Below, one piece after another: positions 1 through 11,608 of a DNA stretch of 64,000 nt (position 1 is the stretch's first letter; every line of letters begins with the position of its first letter). Location of the stretch: positions 2,356,001 to 2,420,000 of the forward strand of contig OZ251225.1 of the NCBI GenBank assembly GCA_965240325.2. Direction: 5' to 3'. The notes under the pieces were generated by a model. That model worked only from the letters and a program-made list of their open reading frames with translations. It was not told where the DNA came from and did no database searches. The position numbers and the translations under genes are program-made. Origin of the DNA: Rebecca billardiae RCC1528. Taxonomy: Eukaryota; Haptophyta.

Positions 1-72
1 CCGATGCTGGACGACGAGTACCTCGACTGGGCGGGCGAGCTCGTCGTCGAGTGGGACGACGAGGTATGCTAA
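1..72 (+). CDS. 3' end of an unidentified gene (partial)
   Basis: An open frame enters from the left edge and stops at 70-72 (taa). The visible residues are strongly acidic and contain LDDEYLDWAGELVVEWDDEVC just before the stop. Too little is visible to assign a family. The GAG-GTATGC at 58-66 could also be a splice donor, in which case the coding part would end at 63 and this stop would be intronic. Confidence 0.4.
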   Translation, partial: PMLDDEYLDWAGELVVEWDDEVC

Positions 73-586
73 TGGCGGGCTGGCTGCGCGCACCTGGCGG
101 CTCTCTCGTCGTGCGGTCGTGGCGGCGCCGTGATTCATCTTCCCGCCCCGGGAGTGACTAGTGAGGGCGCGAGCGGCGAGGCGGCCACCAAGGCCCTCAT
201 CAGATTCAGCAACTCTGTCGACGAGCTTACTGTACTATAACTACGGCGGAGCTAATTCATCGATTATTCGATACGATATGCGCTGCTACAAAGTTCTACG
301 AGCATGATGAGCGATCGACTGCGTCGTAACCTGCGCTGGCCGCGCCCTCCGCGGGCCTTTGAATGATTCAATTAATGAATGACGTCACTCACTCACTATA
401 GACACTACTCAGGCTCAGCCTTCGCCGGCCCTTCGTCGCGGGCTTCGGAGGCAACGGTCCGACGGTAACACCCGAGTGACCCGTTTAAGACGGCGCAGGC
501 CACGCCGCGTTAGTTACTAGCGGTTAGGCCACTAGCTACGGCACGCCGATTTACTAAACGCGACTATTTACTATATATATATAGTT
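73..586. other. Intergenic, no gene seen
   Basis: Moderately AT-rich spacer with short TA runs near 571-584. All frames are broken by stops and no exon-like stretch was found. Confidence 0.5.
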
Positions 587-745
587 ATGGCCCGCGGTGC
601 AGGGCGGAGCGCGCAGCGTGGAGCCCGCTCCGCGGGCACTAACCACGTTTCAAAAAGATCTTTGATCAATGAAGAAAAAAGGGACGGGGGACGATTTTCA
701 GGGCTGGAGGAGACCGAGTTTCGAATTTTGAGACTCCCTTACAGG
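587..745 (+). repeat. Dispersed repeat C, copy 1
   Basis: About 150 bp beginning ATGGCCCGCGGTGCAGGGCG recurs at 20221-20366 on the same strand with high identity, including AAAAAGATCTTTGATCA and GAGACCGAGTTTCGA. Both copies follow a TA-rich run. The short open frame inside (587-787) is not kept open in the second copy, so this is annotated as a repeat and not a gene. Confidence 0.75.
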
Positions 746-3515
746 TGCATCCTCGTCGAAAAAGGACGCGGCCGCCGTCTTGAATAGTGAATAGAGGAAT
801 CGATCAACGAAACCCACGCCCAAGTGTGCGAGGGTGAGTAATTACGGGTGGACTCAGTCGTTCATGTGTGACCATAGTAAATAAATATGGGCCTCGCCGC
901 CGCAAGAACGACTCTCACCAACTCCACTACTGCGAGACATTGAAAAATACCCGCAGCTATTCGTCGCCAGCCCATTTCATAGTCACTGATCGACGCACCG
1001 AGCTGCGGAGCTGGCGAGCCTCAAAACTTGCCGTCGTCGCAAGGCAGCAGGTTTGAGCCCGTTCGGAGGTGGCGAGGACGCCGCGCGACTCTCGCCTCCA
1101 AGCAAGGGCGGGCGATGGGCAGGTGCGCGCGGCCAGTGGCGCCTGGAGCGCGCGTCTGCGGCGGGTCCCGACGGCCGTTGACATCGTGTTCGTGCCCCGC
1201 TCACTAGTCACTCCGCGCGCCCCTGCCGCCCTGTCGATGCCTGCGCGGCCGGGGCCGCGCGTCAGCCGGCGCCGGCAGCCGCCGCCCTTTGTTCGGGCTC
1301 TCGCAAGCTCGGGGGCAGCGGCGCCTGACTGATGCCGGACTGATCGATCTCTGAGTCTCCGACTTCACCACACGCCCCCCTTGTCATGCCTCTCCGCCAG
1401 GGTCTCCCAGAACTCTTCTTCCGAGAGCAGGCGCGCCAACCCGAATCCATCGATCTGTTCCGTGCCGGCACTCTCGGCCCGCGCCGGCAAGTCTGTCTGC
1501 AGCGCTGGACGGGCGGACCTAGGAGGACGAGCTGCGGCGCGGACGACGGTGGTGCGCGACGTCCCCAGAGCTGGCCGTGCTGCCTCTGCGACGCGTGCAG
1601 AGCCTGACCGAGGTGTGTCACCCCGTGACCCCGTGCAGTGCAACCGTGGCGTGCGGAGTGAATAACAATCACCGGTGCCCTCGCACCTCGGCACACACAG
1701 TGCTCCCTCTGGCTGTCTGCTCCGCGTGGCCTCAGTGACAGACAGGCCTGGCGTGCACGTAGATAGAGTTGCGCTCATGCGTCGATCACGCCTCGCGCCC
1801 GCCTGTCGGCCGTCGCGCAGGCGCTGGTCGAACCCTACTCGGACCAGTGCAAATCATCTACTCCTGGCGCTGCCCGGCGGCGCGCGGTGACGACAGACAG
1901 CGCGGTCAGCAGCAGCGGCCCGAACGAATCCGCGGCCCCGCACCGTGTTCCCTGGCTGTCAGCTCCACGTGGCCTGGCATGCACGTGGAGTCGCGCCTCA
2001 TGCGTCGATCACGCCTCGTCGCATATCCGCCTGTACACAATCCGGGCGCCGGCGCCGGCGGCTGCGATGGGCCCGCGCCCGGCGCCGGCACCGGCAGGCG
2101 CAGCGGCGCGCCGCTGGAGTCTAGTTGTACGGGCATGCAACTGGTCTGTCAATAGACGACTGCGACGGAGGGTGCACCGCCACCGCGGGCCCCGAACTAC
2201 CGGTTCGTTCTACGGAAAAGGACCGCGAAACGCGTTATACGCGGTCATTTAGGCGACCGCAGGAAGTACTACGATTCTCACTCCATGTGACTCACGCCAC
2301 TCGTCACGGTACCGGTATGTCGTTAATAACGTTCACTATATCAGTATCGGTCCGTGTCATCATCATCGACTCATAGTCATACGAGTACAGTAGTACGGAC
2401 GACACTCGACAGTACGCCCCGATAGTCGGATCCGTACAGTCACAGTGAGCTAGCATATATATATATATAGCACGGTAGCTTACATGGGGCTGAGCAGCTG
2501 ATGAGCCTAATGGGAAGCCAAACGCGTAGCCCTGGCCCTGCTGCAGCCTGCAACTTGCTTGCAGTCAGTCCCGGTTTGTTGTCGCCAGACATCCGCGGCA
2601 TCACCTTCCTCAATTGCTTTTGCCTCCACACGATGTCGTCACGAGATACGCAGCAGCAGCGTTCTCTCCATCATGCAGTGCAGTGCCATGCGTGATGATA
2701 GCACCTTGCCGCTTGTTCAGTACGAACTGCTCCACCTCGAGATTCTGGCGACATGCTCCACCACGTTCGCCTCCACCGCCAAACTAGGTCCATCTCATAC
2801 CTGATCACAAACAATGCGCGCACGGGCACACGAGGGGATGGGCAAGGGGAGGTGCGTCTCAGTTTGCCATGCGCTGCGAATGATGCGCGTGCAATGCCGG
2901 GCGCGCGCAGGAGTTGCACAACGTACTTGGATGGATGACACACGGCAGGCCATGTCGAGCCCGCGAGCAGCTGCCGTCCAAATCGATGCTGAGTACAGAA
3001 ACAAGCCGACACGACTGCCATGCTGCTGCTGCGAATTCAGAACCGAAAGTACGTGCTCGTGCCATGCTTCACAACTTGCATCTAGCCAATCACGTGATCT
3101 GCGCAGGGGAAGGGCCCGCAGCGGCGCGGCACGTCGCGTGCACGATGAGAGGGCGTTCGGGGGATAGGCGCAGCGACGCGCGGACGCGTGCGGCGCACAC
3201 CATGCAGACTGATGTCATGTTACCTCGGAGCAGCCCAAACCTGAGTGCAAACCCAACGCCGACCGGCCGTCAAAGGCAGCAGCGCAAAGCGTGAAACAAA
3301 GGAAGGTGCTCAAAACGCGACCAATCCGAAACACCAGGCAGCACAAAACCGCGAGGGCTCGTGACAGCAAGTTCAGGGAGGACCGCAAGATGAAGAAGCA
3401 GCGGCACAGCAGCGCAGGCACCGAGTGCGCCCCCCCAAAAAAGAGCAAAGCGAGCAGCACCAGCAGATGGGGGACACGAGGCAGGACGCAGTAGGCGAAG
3501 AAGCACTCCACGCGG
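746..3515. other. Gene-poor spacer with short duplications
   Basis: No convincing gene. The stretches near 1745-1795 and 1970-2015 are diverged direct copies sharing CTCATGCGTCGATCACGCCT. The segment at about 2165-2252 (CCACCGCGGGCCCCGAACT) recurs near 21424-21500. A TA run lies at 2455-2469. Several open frames of 60-145 codons exist on both strands, but they lack splice context or recognisable domains. Confidence 0.5.
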
Positions 3516-5065
3516 CGACACGTGCGCGCACGACCGACCACAGCTGCTCGATCGATCAAACCGAAGCGGCAGCGCGGACAGCTCGGGGGCGGCGGGGCTC
3601 GGCCAACGGCTCGCAGCCTGAGGCGCTCGCACGCCGGACATCGCCAAAGGCGCCGGGGCAGAGGGGGAGGGCGGCGCGGTGCGCGGCGGCGGTGCGCGGC
3701 GGTGGCGGTGCTCGTCGCTCGCTCGCCGACACGTGCGCGCACGACCGACCACAGCTGCTCGATCGATCAAACCGAAGCGGCAGCGCGGACAGCTCGGGGG
3801 CGGCAGGGCTCGGCCAACGGCTCGCAGCCTGAGGCGCTCGCACGCCGGACATCGCCAAAGGCGCCGGGGCGGAGGGGGAGGGCGGCGCGGTGCGCGGCGG
3901 CGGCGGCGGTGCGCGGCGGTGGCGGTGCTCGTCGCTCGCTCGCCGACACGTGCGCGCACGACCGACCACAGCTGCTCGATCGCTCAAACCGAAGCGGCAG
4001 CGCGGACAGCTCGGGGGCGGCGGGGCTCGGCCAACGGCTCGCAGCCTGAGGCGCTCGCACGCCGGACATCGCCAAAGGCGCCGGGGCGGAGGGGGAGGGC
4101 GGCGCGGTGCGCGGCGGCGGTGCGCGGCGGTGGCGGTGCTCGTCGCTCGCTCGCCGACACGTGCGCGCACGACCGACCACAGCTGCTCGATCGCTCAAAC
4201 CGAAGCGGCAGCGCGGACAGCTCGGGGGCGGCGGGGCTCGGCCAACGGCTCGCAGCCTGAGGCGCTCGCACGCCGGACATCGCCAAAGGCGCCGGGGCGG
4301 AGGGGGAGGGCGGCGCGGTGCGCGGCGGCGGCGGCGGTGCGCGGCGGTGGCGGTGCTCGTCGCTCGCTCGCCGACACGTGCGCGCACGACCGACCACAGC
4401 TGCTCGATCGCTCAAACCGAAGCGGCAGCGCGGACAGCTCGGCGGCGGCGGGGCTCGGCCAACGGCTCGCAGCCTGAGGCGCTCGCACGCCGGACATCGC
4501 CAAAGGCGCCGGGGCAGAGGGGGAGGGCGGCGCGGTGCGCGGCGGCGGCGGCGGTGCGCGGCGGTGGCGGTGCTCGTCGCTCACTCGCCGACACGTGCGC
4601 GCACGACCGACCACAGCTGCTCGATCGCTCAAACCGAAGCGGCAGCGCGGACAGCTCGGGGGCGGCGGGGCTCGGCCAACGGCTCGCAGCCTGAGGCGCT
4701 CGCACGCCGGACATCGCCAAAGGCGCCGGGGCGGAGGGGGAGGGCGGCGCGGTGCGCGGCGGCGGTGCGCGGCGGTGGCGGTGCTCGTCGCTCGCTCGCC
4801 GACACGTGCGCGCACGACCGACCACAGCTGCTCGATCGCTCAAACCGAAGCGGCAGCGCGGACAGCTCGGGGGCGGCGGGGCTCGGCCAACGGCTCGCAG
4901 CCTGAGGCGCTCGCACGCCGGACATCGCCAAAGGCGCCGGGGCAGAGGGGGAGGGCGGCGCGGTGCGCGGCGGCGGTGCGCGGCGGTGGCGGTGCTCGTC
5001 GCTCGCTCGCCGACACGTGCGCGCACGACCGACCACAGCTGCTCGATCGCTCAAACCGAAGCGGC
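3516..5065. repeat. 211/217-bp tandem satellite, about 7.3 units
   Basis: Units start at 3516, 3727, 3944, 4155, 4372, 4589, 4800 and 5011 (partial), giving periods of 211, 217, 211, 217, 217, 211 and 211. The 6-bp difference is one extra CGGCGG in a GC-rich stretch. Each unit opens CGACACGTGCGCGCACGACC and carries CACGTG, CAGCTG and CGATCGATC or CGATCGCTC. Copies are nearly identical, so the array is young or homogenised. The long open frames in all six frames arise from repetition of a high-GC unit with few stops and are not genes. Confidence 0.95.
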
Positions 5066-6671
5066 GGCGCCGAACTGCTCGCAGCCTGCGCTTGCACACC
5101 GGAGGACGCCGAAGGTGCCGGGGCGGAGGGCGAAGGGGGCGGGCGGCGGCGCGGTGCACCATGCGACGGCCCGTGCTTCCCATGCTGGCGCCCGTTGCTC
5201 GCTCGCCAAACTGCGCGCACTCGCTGATCACGCTCAGGCAGGCAAACCGGACGGCGGAGGGCGAGGTGACCCGACGACAATCAGCAGGTGCGTGGCGGGC
5301 GTGATCAACGGGACTTGACCCAAGGGCGACCCTGTGGCGAGGGGGGCAAGGGAAGGGCGCGAAGGGGGGCCGCAGCGCCGCTCCGCGCCCTCCGTACCAC
5401 ACCGCGCCCGCGCCCGAGGCTGAACGGAACTCGAATCGACAGGCAAGTAGTGAGGCGGCGCACCGGACGACGTGAAGGACGTGCGTGCAAGCGGCCATAC
5501 GAGACGCCAACCTCGCCGGGTCGAATGATACCGCAGTTGGTGCATGATCAAGCAGTGGGTGACGCGCGCCGACAAACTCCGCGAACATGATGCTTCCACA
5601 TGGCTCGCCGCGTCCGGCCCAGCGTGAGGACGGCAGCTGAAACGCGCTTCCCGAACAGCGCCTTGGACGACCGCAAACGATGGGAGGCGAGAGCACGGGG
5701 AGCGTCCGGCCACGAATGAGCTCGCGCGAGATGCGGAACGACCTCGCCTTCGTCTCGAGTACACCGGCCCGGAGCACCTGGCTCATCAAAGTGGGAGGCC
5801 GCCGAGCGCGCGTGAAACGGAGCGACAGCAGTCTTGGATCCTCACGGCGGCGCAGAACGCATCCTCGCGAGCCTCGAGCAACCACGACACGCGCTGCGGA
5901 GCGGGGGCAGGGGGGCAGCAACAAAGTGCGCCACGCCAGCAGAATCCAGGCCCGAGGCAGCACAGCGCATGTCGGCGGGGCACGCGAGCGAGCGCGAGGG
6001 GGAGGAGAGGACGCCCGGGCCGAGCAAGTCCATCAAGCGCCGGTAAGCTCTGAGAAGTGTCGCACCCACGACGTTAATTGGACGGGTGGAGAAAGCCTGG
6101 AAAGTGCCGGGTTTAACTCACTCTTAACCGCCTGCAACAACGAATCACAGCGTCGGAACTACGCGGAGCAAGCGTCAAGGCTCGTATATTCCGTATATTG
6201 AAGTCGCCTTGCTGAACCCTAGGATAATGGAATCTTCGCGCGGGAGACAGATACAAACTCGTTCGCTCAAATAGGCAATTGGCCAATCGGGGCTCGTATC
6301 GGTGGTCGGTTCAACTACGATGACTAGATAAAACGCGCGTGGAACCAGGGTAGTTCATAAGCAGCCTTTTTACCCCCCCGAGGGACGCCACGTCAGATGC
6401 TGTCACGATGACCATCAGGCGAGTAAAAGTGCTTCGCAGGGCTGATCCGCGTTTATTTCCGGCCGCCATTTTTGGTGGCGACCCGAAGAGATCAAAGTTG
6501 CACCGCCGCCGCCGCCGGCGGGAAAGTTGGCACGGCGAGCGCAACGGCAAGCCAAAGCGCCCGCCTCTTTTTCCTCGTGCGACCTGCCTGAAAGTGTGCA
6601 CTTCGTGAGGGCTGCTCCGCTGCTCGCGCGGAACTGCCCATTTCCGCGTTGCAACCGCGCCAGCTCGGCGG
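5066..6671. other. Spacer, no confident gene
   Basis: Moderately GC-rich DNA following the satellite, then an AT-richer stretch at about 6180-6430. Open frames run through 5234-6201 on both strands but show no domain and partly reuse satellite sequence. The region just before 6672 would hold the promoter of the HSF-like gene. No TATA box or other core element was clear. Confidence 0.4.
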
Positions 6672-9600
6672 ATGGCGGCGGCGCAGCACAGCCAGGAGCA
6701 CCTCCTCGCGGCGCTCGCGCTGAGCGACCTGGCCAATGTGCGTGCAGGCGCCTGCTGTTCGATCCGCGCGCAGGCCGTCGGCGAGCAGCGCCGCTCCACG
6801 CGCGCGCGCTCGGCGTGTCGGTTGGAAGTGGCAGGACTTCCGCTCACACGCCGCGCGTGGCTGCGTATCGGCGTCGCGACCCCCTCGTCCCCCGCAGCAC
6901 GCTGTGCAGGCCAGGCTAGAAACCGATGACGACTTGTCGCCATCGAGCGGTCCCGACGCGGAGAGCACGCTCGAGACCGAGGCGCCCGCGCGCCTGCTGA
7001 GCGAACTGCCCGGCACCTCGGACCAGTGGCCGTGCGCGCCTGGCAAGGGGTGGTTTGCCAAGAGCCAGCGCGGCGGAGAGGTGCACTTCCTCGAGCGCAT
7101 CTTCCTCATGCTCAGCTTCGGCAGCCTGCGGCTGCGCGCGGAGCCCTCGCGCGCACTGCGTGACACCATCAGGTGAAGGGCGCGCTCCGCGCTCGCGCCG
7201 TCGGCGGCTCGGCCGTGCGCGCGGCGCCCTTGCCGCTCGCCGCGCGTGGCGTGCGAGCGCGCGGGCGCTGACGCGCACTGCGCGACCACCCCGCACCGCC
7301 TCGCCGCCGCCCGCACGTGCGCCGCGCAGGTGGCTCAGCCCGGAGTCGGCCGCGCGGCTGGGCGTGCCCCGGGGCGTCTGGGCGTTCGAGATTGTGTGCG
7401 TCGAGCTCTTCGAGCGCGAGGTGTACCCGCAGTACGCGTCGGGCTCGTTCAATAAGACGGCGGCGAAGTGGTGCCTCATCTCGCCCCCCGCCGTCAGCGC
7501 TGCGGGCTCCGCCGTCGACGCCGCGACCGGCGGCGGCGCGCCCGCGCGCAGGCTGTCGCGGCACTGCATGTACCTTCCGCGCAGCTGGGTGGTGGACGGT
7601 GTCGAGCACGCAGTGGACGCGCAGGGCGCGTTCCGCCCGCTGGACGAGGACCTGCCCGCGGCGCAGGTGAACGAGTACGCCGCGCGCCACGTGCGCGCGT
7701 TGCAGGAGCATGCCGTGCGCCACGTGTACCGGCTGCGCGAGGAGAGCGAGCGTAGGCGTAAGCTCGGCCTTGCGCAGCCTGCGAGCCACACGCCGCCGCC
7801 GCCGCCGCCGCCGCCGCTCGAGGCGGCGCGGCGCGCGTCGCCCACGGGTGGCAGCGGCTCGGCGAGCAGCGGCGAGTCGGAGCTGCGCCAGCTCGCGGCG
7901 GGCCGCGCCGCCGAGCCGCAGGAGCACCTGCACCGCCGGCTGAACGAGTGGCGCGCGGCGTGCGCCGCCGAGGGCGGGCGGCCGCTCGTCCCGGCGCGGC
8001 GCGCGGCAGACGCGCGCGAGAAGGGCCTGCCGGGCGAGCTGACGCCGCCGCCCGGCCCCGTCGCCGAGGCCGATAAGCACGCCTTCCTCACGCCCAACCC
8101 GCAGCGCTCGCCCCTCGCGGAGCGCACCGTGCTCAGCCTGGCGCCGCTCCCGCACGTGGACGCGCCGGCGCCGCTCGCGCCATCCACCGAGTCGCTCGCT
8201 CGCGCGCACGCAGACGGAGTCGCGTACGCGGGCCGCGCCGACACCGACGGCGGGTACCACTCGCGCACGGCGAGCGACGGGCCCGGCTCGGACGAGACGC
8301 ACGCGCGGATGAGCGCGGGCGCCGCCGCGGCCGAGAGCACCGGCCTCGCCGCCGAGTCCGATGACGCGGGGCAGGCCGTGGGCAGCGCGGGCGCGCCCGG
8401 CACAGCCGGCGGCTGGGCGCCGCCCGCGTGGGCGACGGGCGCGAGCGGCGCGCGCACGGCCCACACGCCGTTCGTGCCGCTCGGCTCGAGCTCGCCCGAG
8501 GACGAGAGCGGCTCGAAGCCCGGCAGCGCCCGCGCGCCGCGCAGTGTGCGCGACGGTGCGCTCGCGCTCGCGCCGGCGAGGCCCCACAGGCAGGACTCGG
8601 ATCTCTCACTCGGCACGGCGGCCGCGGCCGCGGTCGCAGAGCTTTCGCTCGGTGGCGGCGCGGCAGCGGCCGGCGCGCGCTCGAGCTCGCCATCGGCGCG
8701 CGGCGCGGCGGTGCCCGTCGCGCCGCAGCGCGCGTTCTCCGAGGGCGGCGCGCTCGCCGACGCCGCCGCCGGCCCCGCCACCTCGCACGTCTTCCCGTAC
8801 GCGCCAGGCAAGGGTTGGTTCGCCTTCAACCGCAGCGGGAAGTCGATTTATTTTCTCGAGCGCCTGTTCCGCATGCTGTCCTCGCCGCACCTGCCGCTGC
8901 GCAAGCACCCGCGCGCGGTGCTCGGCGACGTGATCCGGTGGATGGCGCCGGCGCAGGTGCGCGCGGTGGCAGCGCGGCTGGCCGGCTGGCTCGGTGGCTT
9001 GGCGGCGCGGCGCGGCGCCTCCGTGCGCGCGGCCGGCGCGCGGCCGGCGCGCGGCTGAGCCTGGCGTGCCCGCGCCCGCCCCCCGCGGCCTGCGACATGC
9101 GCGCGCGGTGTGCGCGCGTGCGCCCTGCCAACTCAGGCGCAGGTGCATGGAGTGCCTGCCGGGATCGCCCCGTTTGAGATCATCAACACGGAGCTCTTCG
9201 AGGACGAGGTACGCCCGCGCGCGCCGCGCGCGCCTGCTCGCCGAACGCGCCTCTGCTCACGTCCCCCTGCCGCGCCCCGCCTCCGCCGGTCCGCGACCCT
9301 CCGCGGCCGCCGTCTCGTTGGGTCCCGCGCGGCCCCCGGCGACGACGACTCTCAGGTGTACCCGCAGTTCAAGAGCGGCTCCTTCCGCAAGACGGCCAAG
9401 CACTGGTGCATCCTCTCGCCTCAGCCCAACACCGCCGTGCAGCAGAAGCTCTCGGTCAAGTGCATGTTCATCCCGGCCGACAAGCTGAGCGACTCGGGTG
9501 CGCACGAGCCCGTCGACTGCTTCGGCTGCTTCCGGTGCGCGCGGCGCGAGGCCGCGCCTCCAGCGCGCCGCGCGCGTGCGCGAGGGGCGGCGCGCCGCGC

Positions 9601-9917
9601 TGCCGAGGCCGCACGGCCCGCCAGCGGCCAGGCCTGACGACCACGCCCTGACGACCACGCCACCCTGGCGCTCCACGCCCCGCAGGGCGCTCGGCCCGCA
9701 TTCGACCGAGGAGGACGTGGAGCAGTACATCCAGGACCATATCCGCCCGCTCGAAGAGCGCGTGCGTGGCGCACTGCTCTCCGCCGCGGCCAGCTCGCGC
9801 GAGCGCGAGCGCGCCGCGGGCGCGCGTGATCTCCTGCCTCCCGAGAAGCGGCACAAGGGTGCGGCGGGTGGCGGTCGGCGGCCGCCACTGCACCACCAGC
9901 GCTCGTCGCACCTCTAG
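6672..9917 (+). CDS. Protein with two HSF-like DNA-binding modules
   Basis: Six exons were inferred: 6672-6737, 6910-7172, 7330-8956, 9143-9208, 9356-9534 and 9686-9917. All are GT-AG, the frame is kept throughout, and the protein is 810 aa. Two copies of one module are visible, at about residues 60-190 and 600-735. Each contains PGKGWFA, then FLER(I/L)F.ML, then IRW, then FEI....ELFE.EVYPQ and SGSF.KTA..W. This order matches the winged-helix core of heat-shock factor domains (hydrophobic helix, I-x-W, F-x-I/V, F...V/L-P-x-(Y/F)-x-S/H-x-(N/S)-F). The recognition helix, normally SFVRQLN, is replaced by F(N/R)KTA(A/K)(K/H)W. About 410 low-complexity residues rich in Ala, Pro, Ser and Glu separate the modules, and charged helical stretches follow each. 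It is probably a nuclear DNA-binding protein. The family call is from remembered motif order; the exon joins are more secure than the function. Confidence 0.62.
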
Positions 9918-10577
9918 TCGCCCCGGCACGCCCCACCGCCTGCGGTTGGCCGTGGGACTGTTGGGGCGGAATCAAAGCTGCAGCCGGGCTGCACGCAGCT
10001 GCGCCCTGGCCGCGCGCAGCACAGCACGTGGCACAGCCGCGTACACGGCCTGGCCGAGCCGGCCGCGGAAGACTCAGCCCGCGACGCCGACGGCCGGCCT
10101 CACTCGTTCGACTGAGCAACCACAACACGTTGATGACGTATGATGACATAACCTACCCGCGCAGGACTTGGAGTCCAGCCTGGGAGCCCTGGGAGTGGGA
10201 CCGCGAGGCAGTTCCGGATGCAAGCGAGTAGCAGTTACTCGTAACGTATGTAATGACGATATGTAACACTCCCGACTCCGTCGTCCTGAACTAAAATTTC
10301 AGAATTAGTGATGCTCGCTGCTATACTCGCGCTAGGCCGCTAGCTAGCTAGTCCCGATCAGCAAGTCTAAATAATGCTGACGATGATGAATAATTCAATA
10401 TATATATGTGCGCTGCGCCGCATCATTATTATATCAATACTGGCGGTCATCAGTAATAATATAGCAGCGCCCTATTATTCAGTTATTCCACCGAGTTCAT
10501 CTGCACGCCGCCGGCGCGCGCAGCCCAGCAGCGCGCGGACCGGTCCGCGCGCGCCGGACCGGCAGCGTAGAAGCCCG

Positions 10578-10690
10578 CGCAACGGCCAGGGCAAGTACTC
10601 CCTCAACGGCCAGGGCGACTCTTTCCTCAATCAACGGCCAGGGCGACTACTTCCTCAACGGCCAGGGCGACAAATTCCTCAATAACGGCA
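10578..10690 (+). repeat. Short minisatellite, four to five copies of 24-30 bp
   Basis: The core AACGGCCAGGGCGACT plus a CCTCA linker repeats imperfectly, with spacers of varying length. It lies in non-coding DNA. Confidence 0.8.
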
Positions 10691-10987
10691 ATAAGAGCAA
10701 CCCCGCCTGCACCGGCCTCCGGCCAGGCCGAATACAGTACTAGCTTCCCCCACGGCTAGGGTCAGCGCCATCCCCGACCGCACCGGCTGGCGTGAACTAC
10801 TGGTACTACTGCATCCGCAATTAGCGGACCGTCAGCAGGGACGGCAACGGCGGCAACGGCGGCAACGGTGTACGACCGACGACCACAAGTACAGCTGCAT
10901 CTCTGGGCGCCTACTACTCCGCGGTATGACTCCATCCGTCATCCGCGGACAACGCGCTTACACATCCTCCGCCTCCAATCAGTACTT

Positions 10988-11046
10988 CGACAGACGAATC
11001 AGGAGAGCCGCGTCCTCATGCCTGTGTCTTTAATTCCTAGAATTGG
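10988..11046 (+). repeat. Dispersed repeat B, 3'-end fragment
   Basis: GACGAATCAGGAGAGCCGCG, followed by a CCTGTGTCTTTAATT-type end, matches the 3' end of the copies near 14362, 29065 and 36672 and the reverse copy at 57738-57790. Confidence 0.7.
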
Positions 11047-11608
11047 TCAGAAGTTAATTCCTGACTGATCGGCCGCCGGAGGACAATATCTGCCGTGTCC
11101 TCGCTATACAGTATAGTGCTTGCTGTGCGCGACGATAATATTCTCACTGCTAATGATTCGTCCGATGCCGATGATGACGCGATATCGTCATCATATATAT
11201 ATATCATCGATTATCGTTACATGCGCGCACCGTTACGGCGGGTCACCGTTGGCTACGACTGGTAACGTGAATATAGCAGTAGCAGCGTCACTCGTCAGGC
11301 GGTCAGTCACGACTACTACTTATATAATTAAATATATATATACTTTTTAATTATATATATACCACACACGAGTTGTCGCGCCGCGGTCCGGCTCGGGCGG
11401 GACAGGCGCGGGTTACCGTGCCGGTGCGTGGCCTGCTCGCGAGTTCATACATACGACATGATGTAGTACAGTACGCACTGATGCATCATTGCATGTCAAA
11501 GTCGTCTGACTCTGAGTCACGATCGCAGCGCCGCTGCGCAAGACTACTAGTACTACTTGGCTGCGAGAGTGGGACGACAGCCGCATCTTCAGCGAACAAG
11601 CTAACATA

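Larger units (their letters stand above)
9918..11608. other. AT-rich spacer with repeats
   Basis: No gene seen. It holds a short minisatellite (10578-10690), a fragment of dispersed repeat B (10988-11046) and several TA runs (10399-10407, 11192-11202, 11329-11361). Base composition falls well below that of the flanking genes. Confidence 0.6.

Noticed and set aside
1365-1778. Minus-strand frame with a protein-like end (GFGLARLLSEEEFWETLAER)
   Set aside because: The last 30 codons look like a real exon, but the upstream part is low-complexity, and I found neither a clear acceptor nor partner exons. It could be revived by transcript data.
3515-5318. Many overlapping 130-230 codon open frames on both strands
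   Set aside because: They are the satellite unit read in different frames. The unit is GC-rich with few stops, so open frames appear in all six readings and end at the same place in each repeat.
4629-5963. Minus-strand frame of 444 codons
   Set aside because: Half of it is satellite sequence and the rest has no domain, membrane pattern or splice context.
9143-9917. RGS domain in the HSF-like protein
   Set aside because: ELFE.EVYPQ..SGS resembles the end of an RGS domain, but the upstream RGS helices are absent. The I-R-W plus F-E-I order fits the HSF winged helix better.
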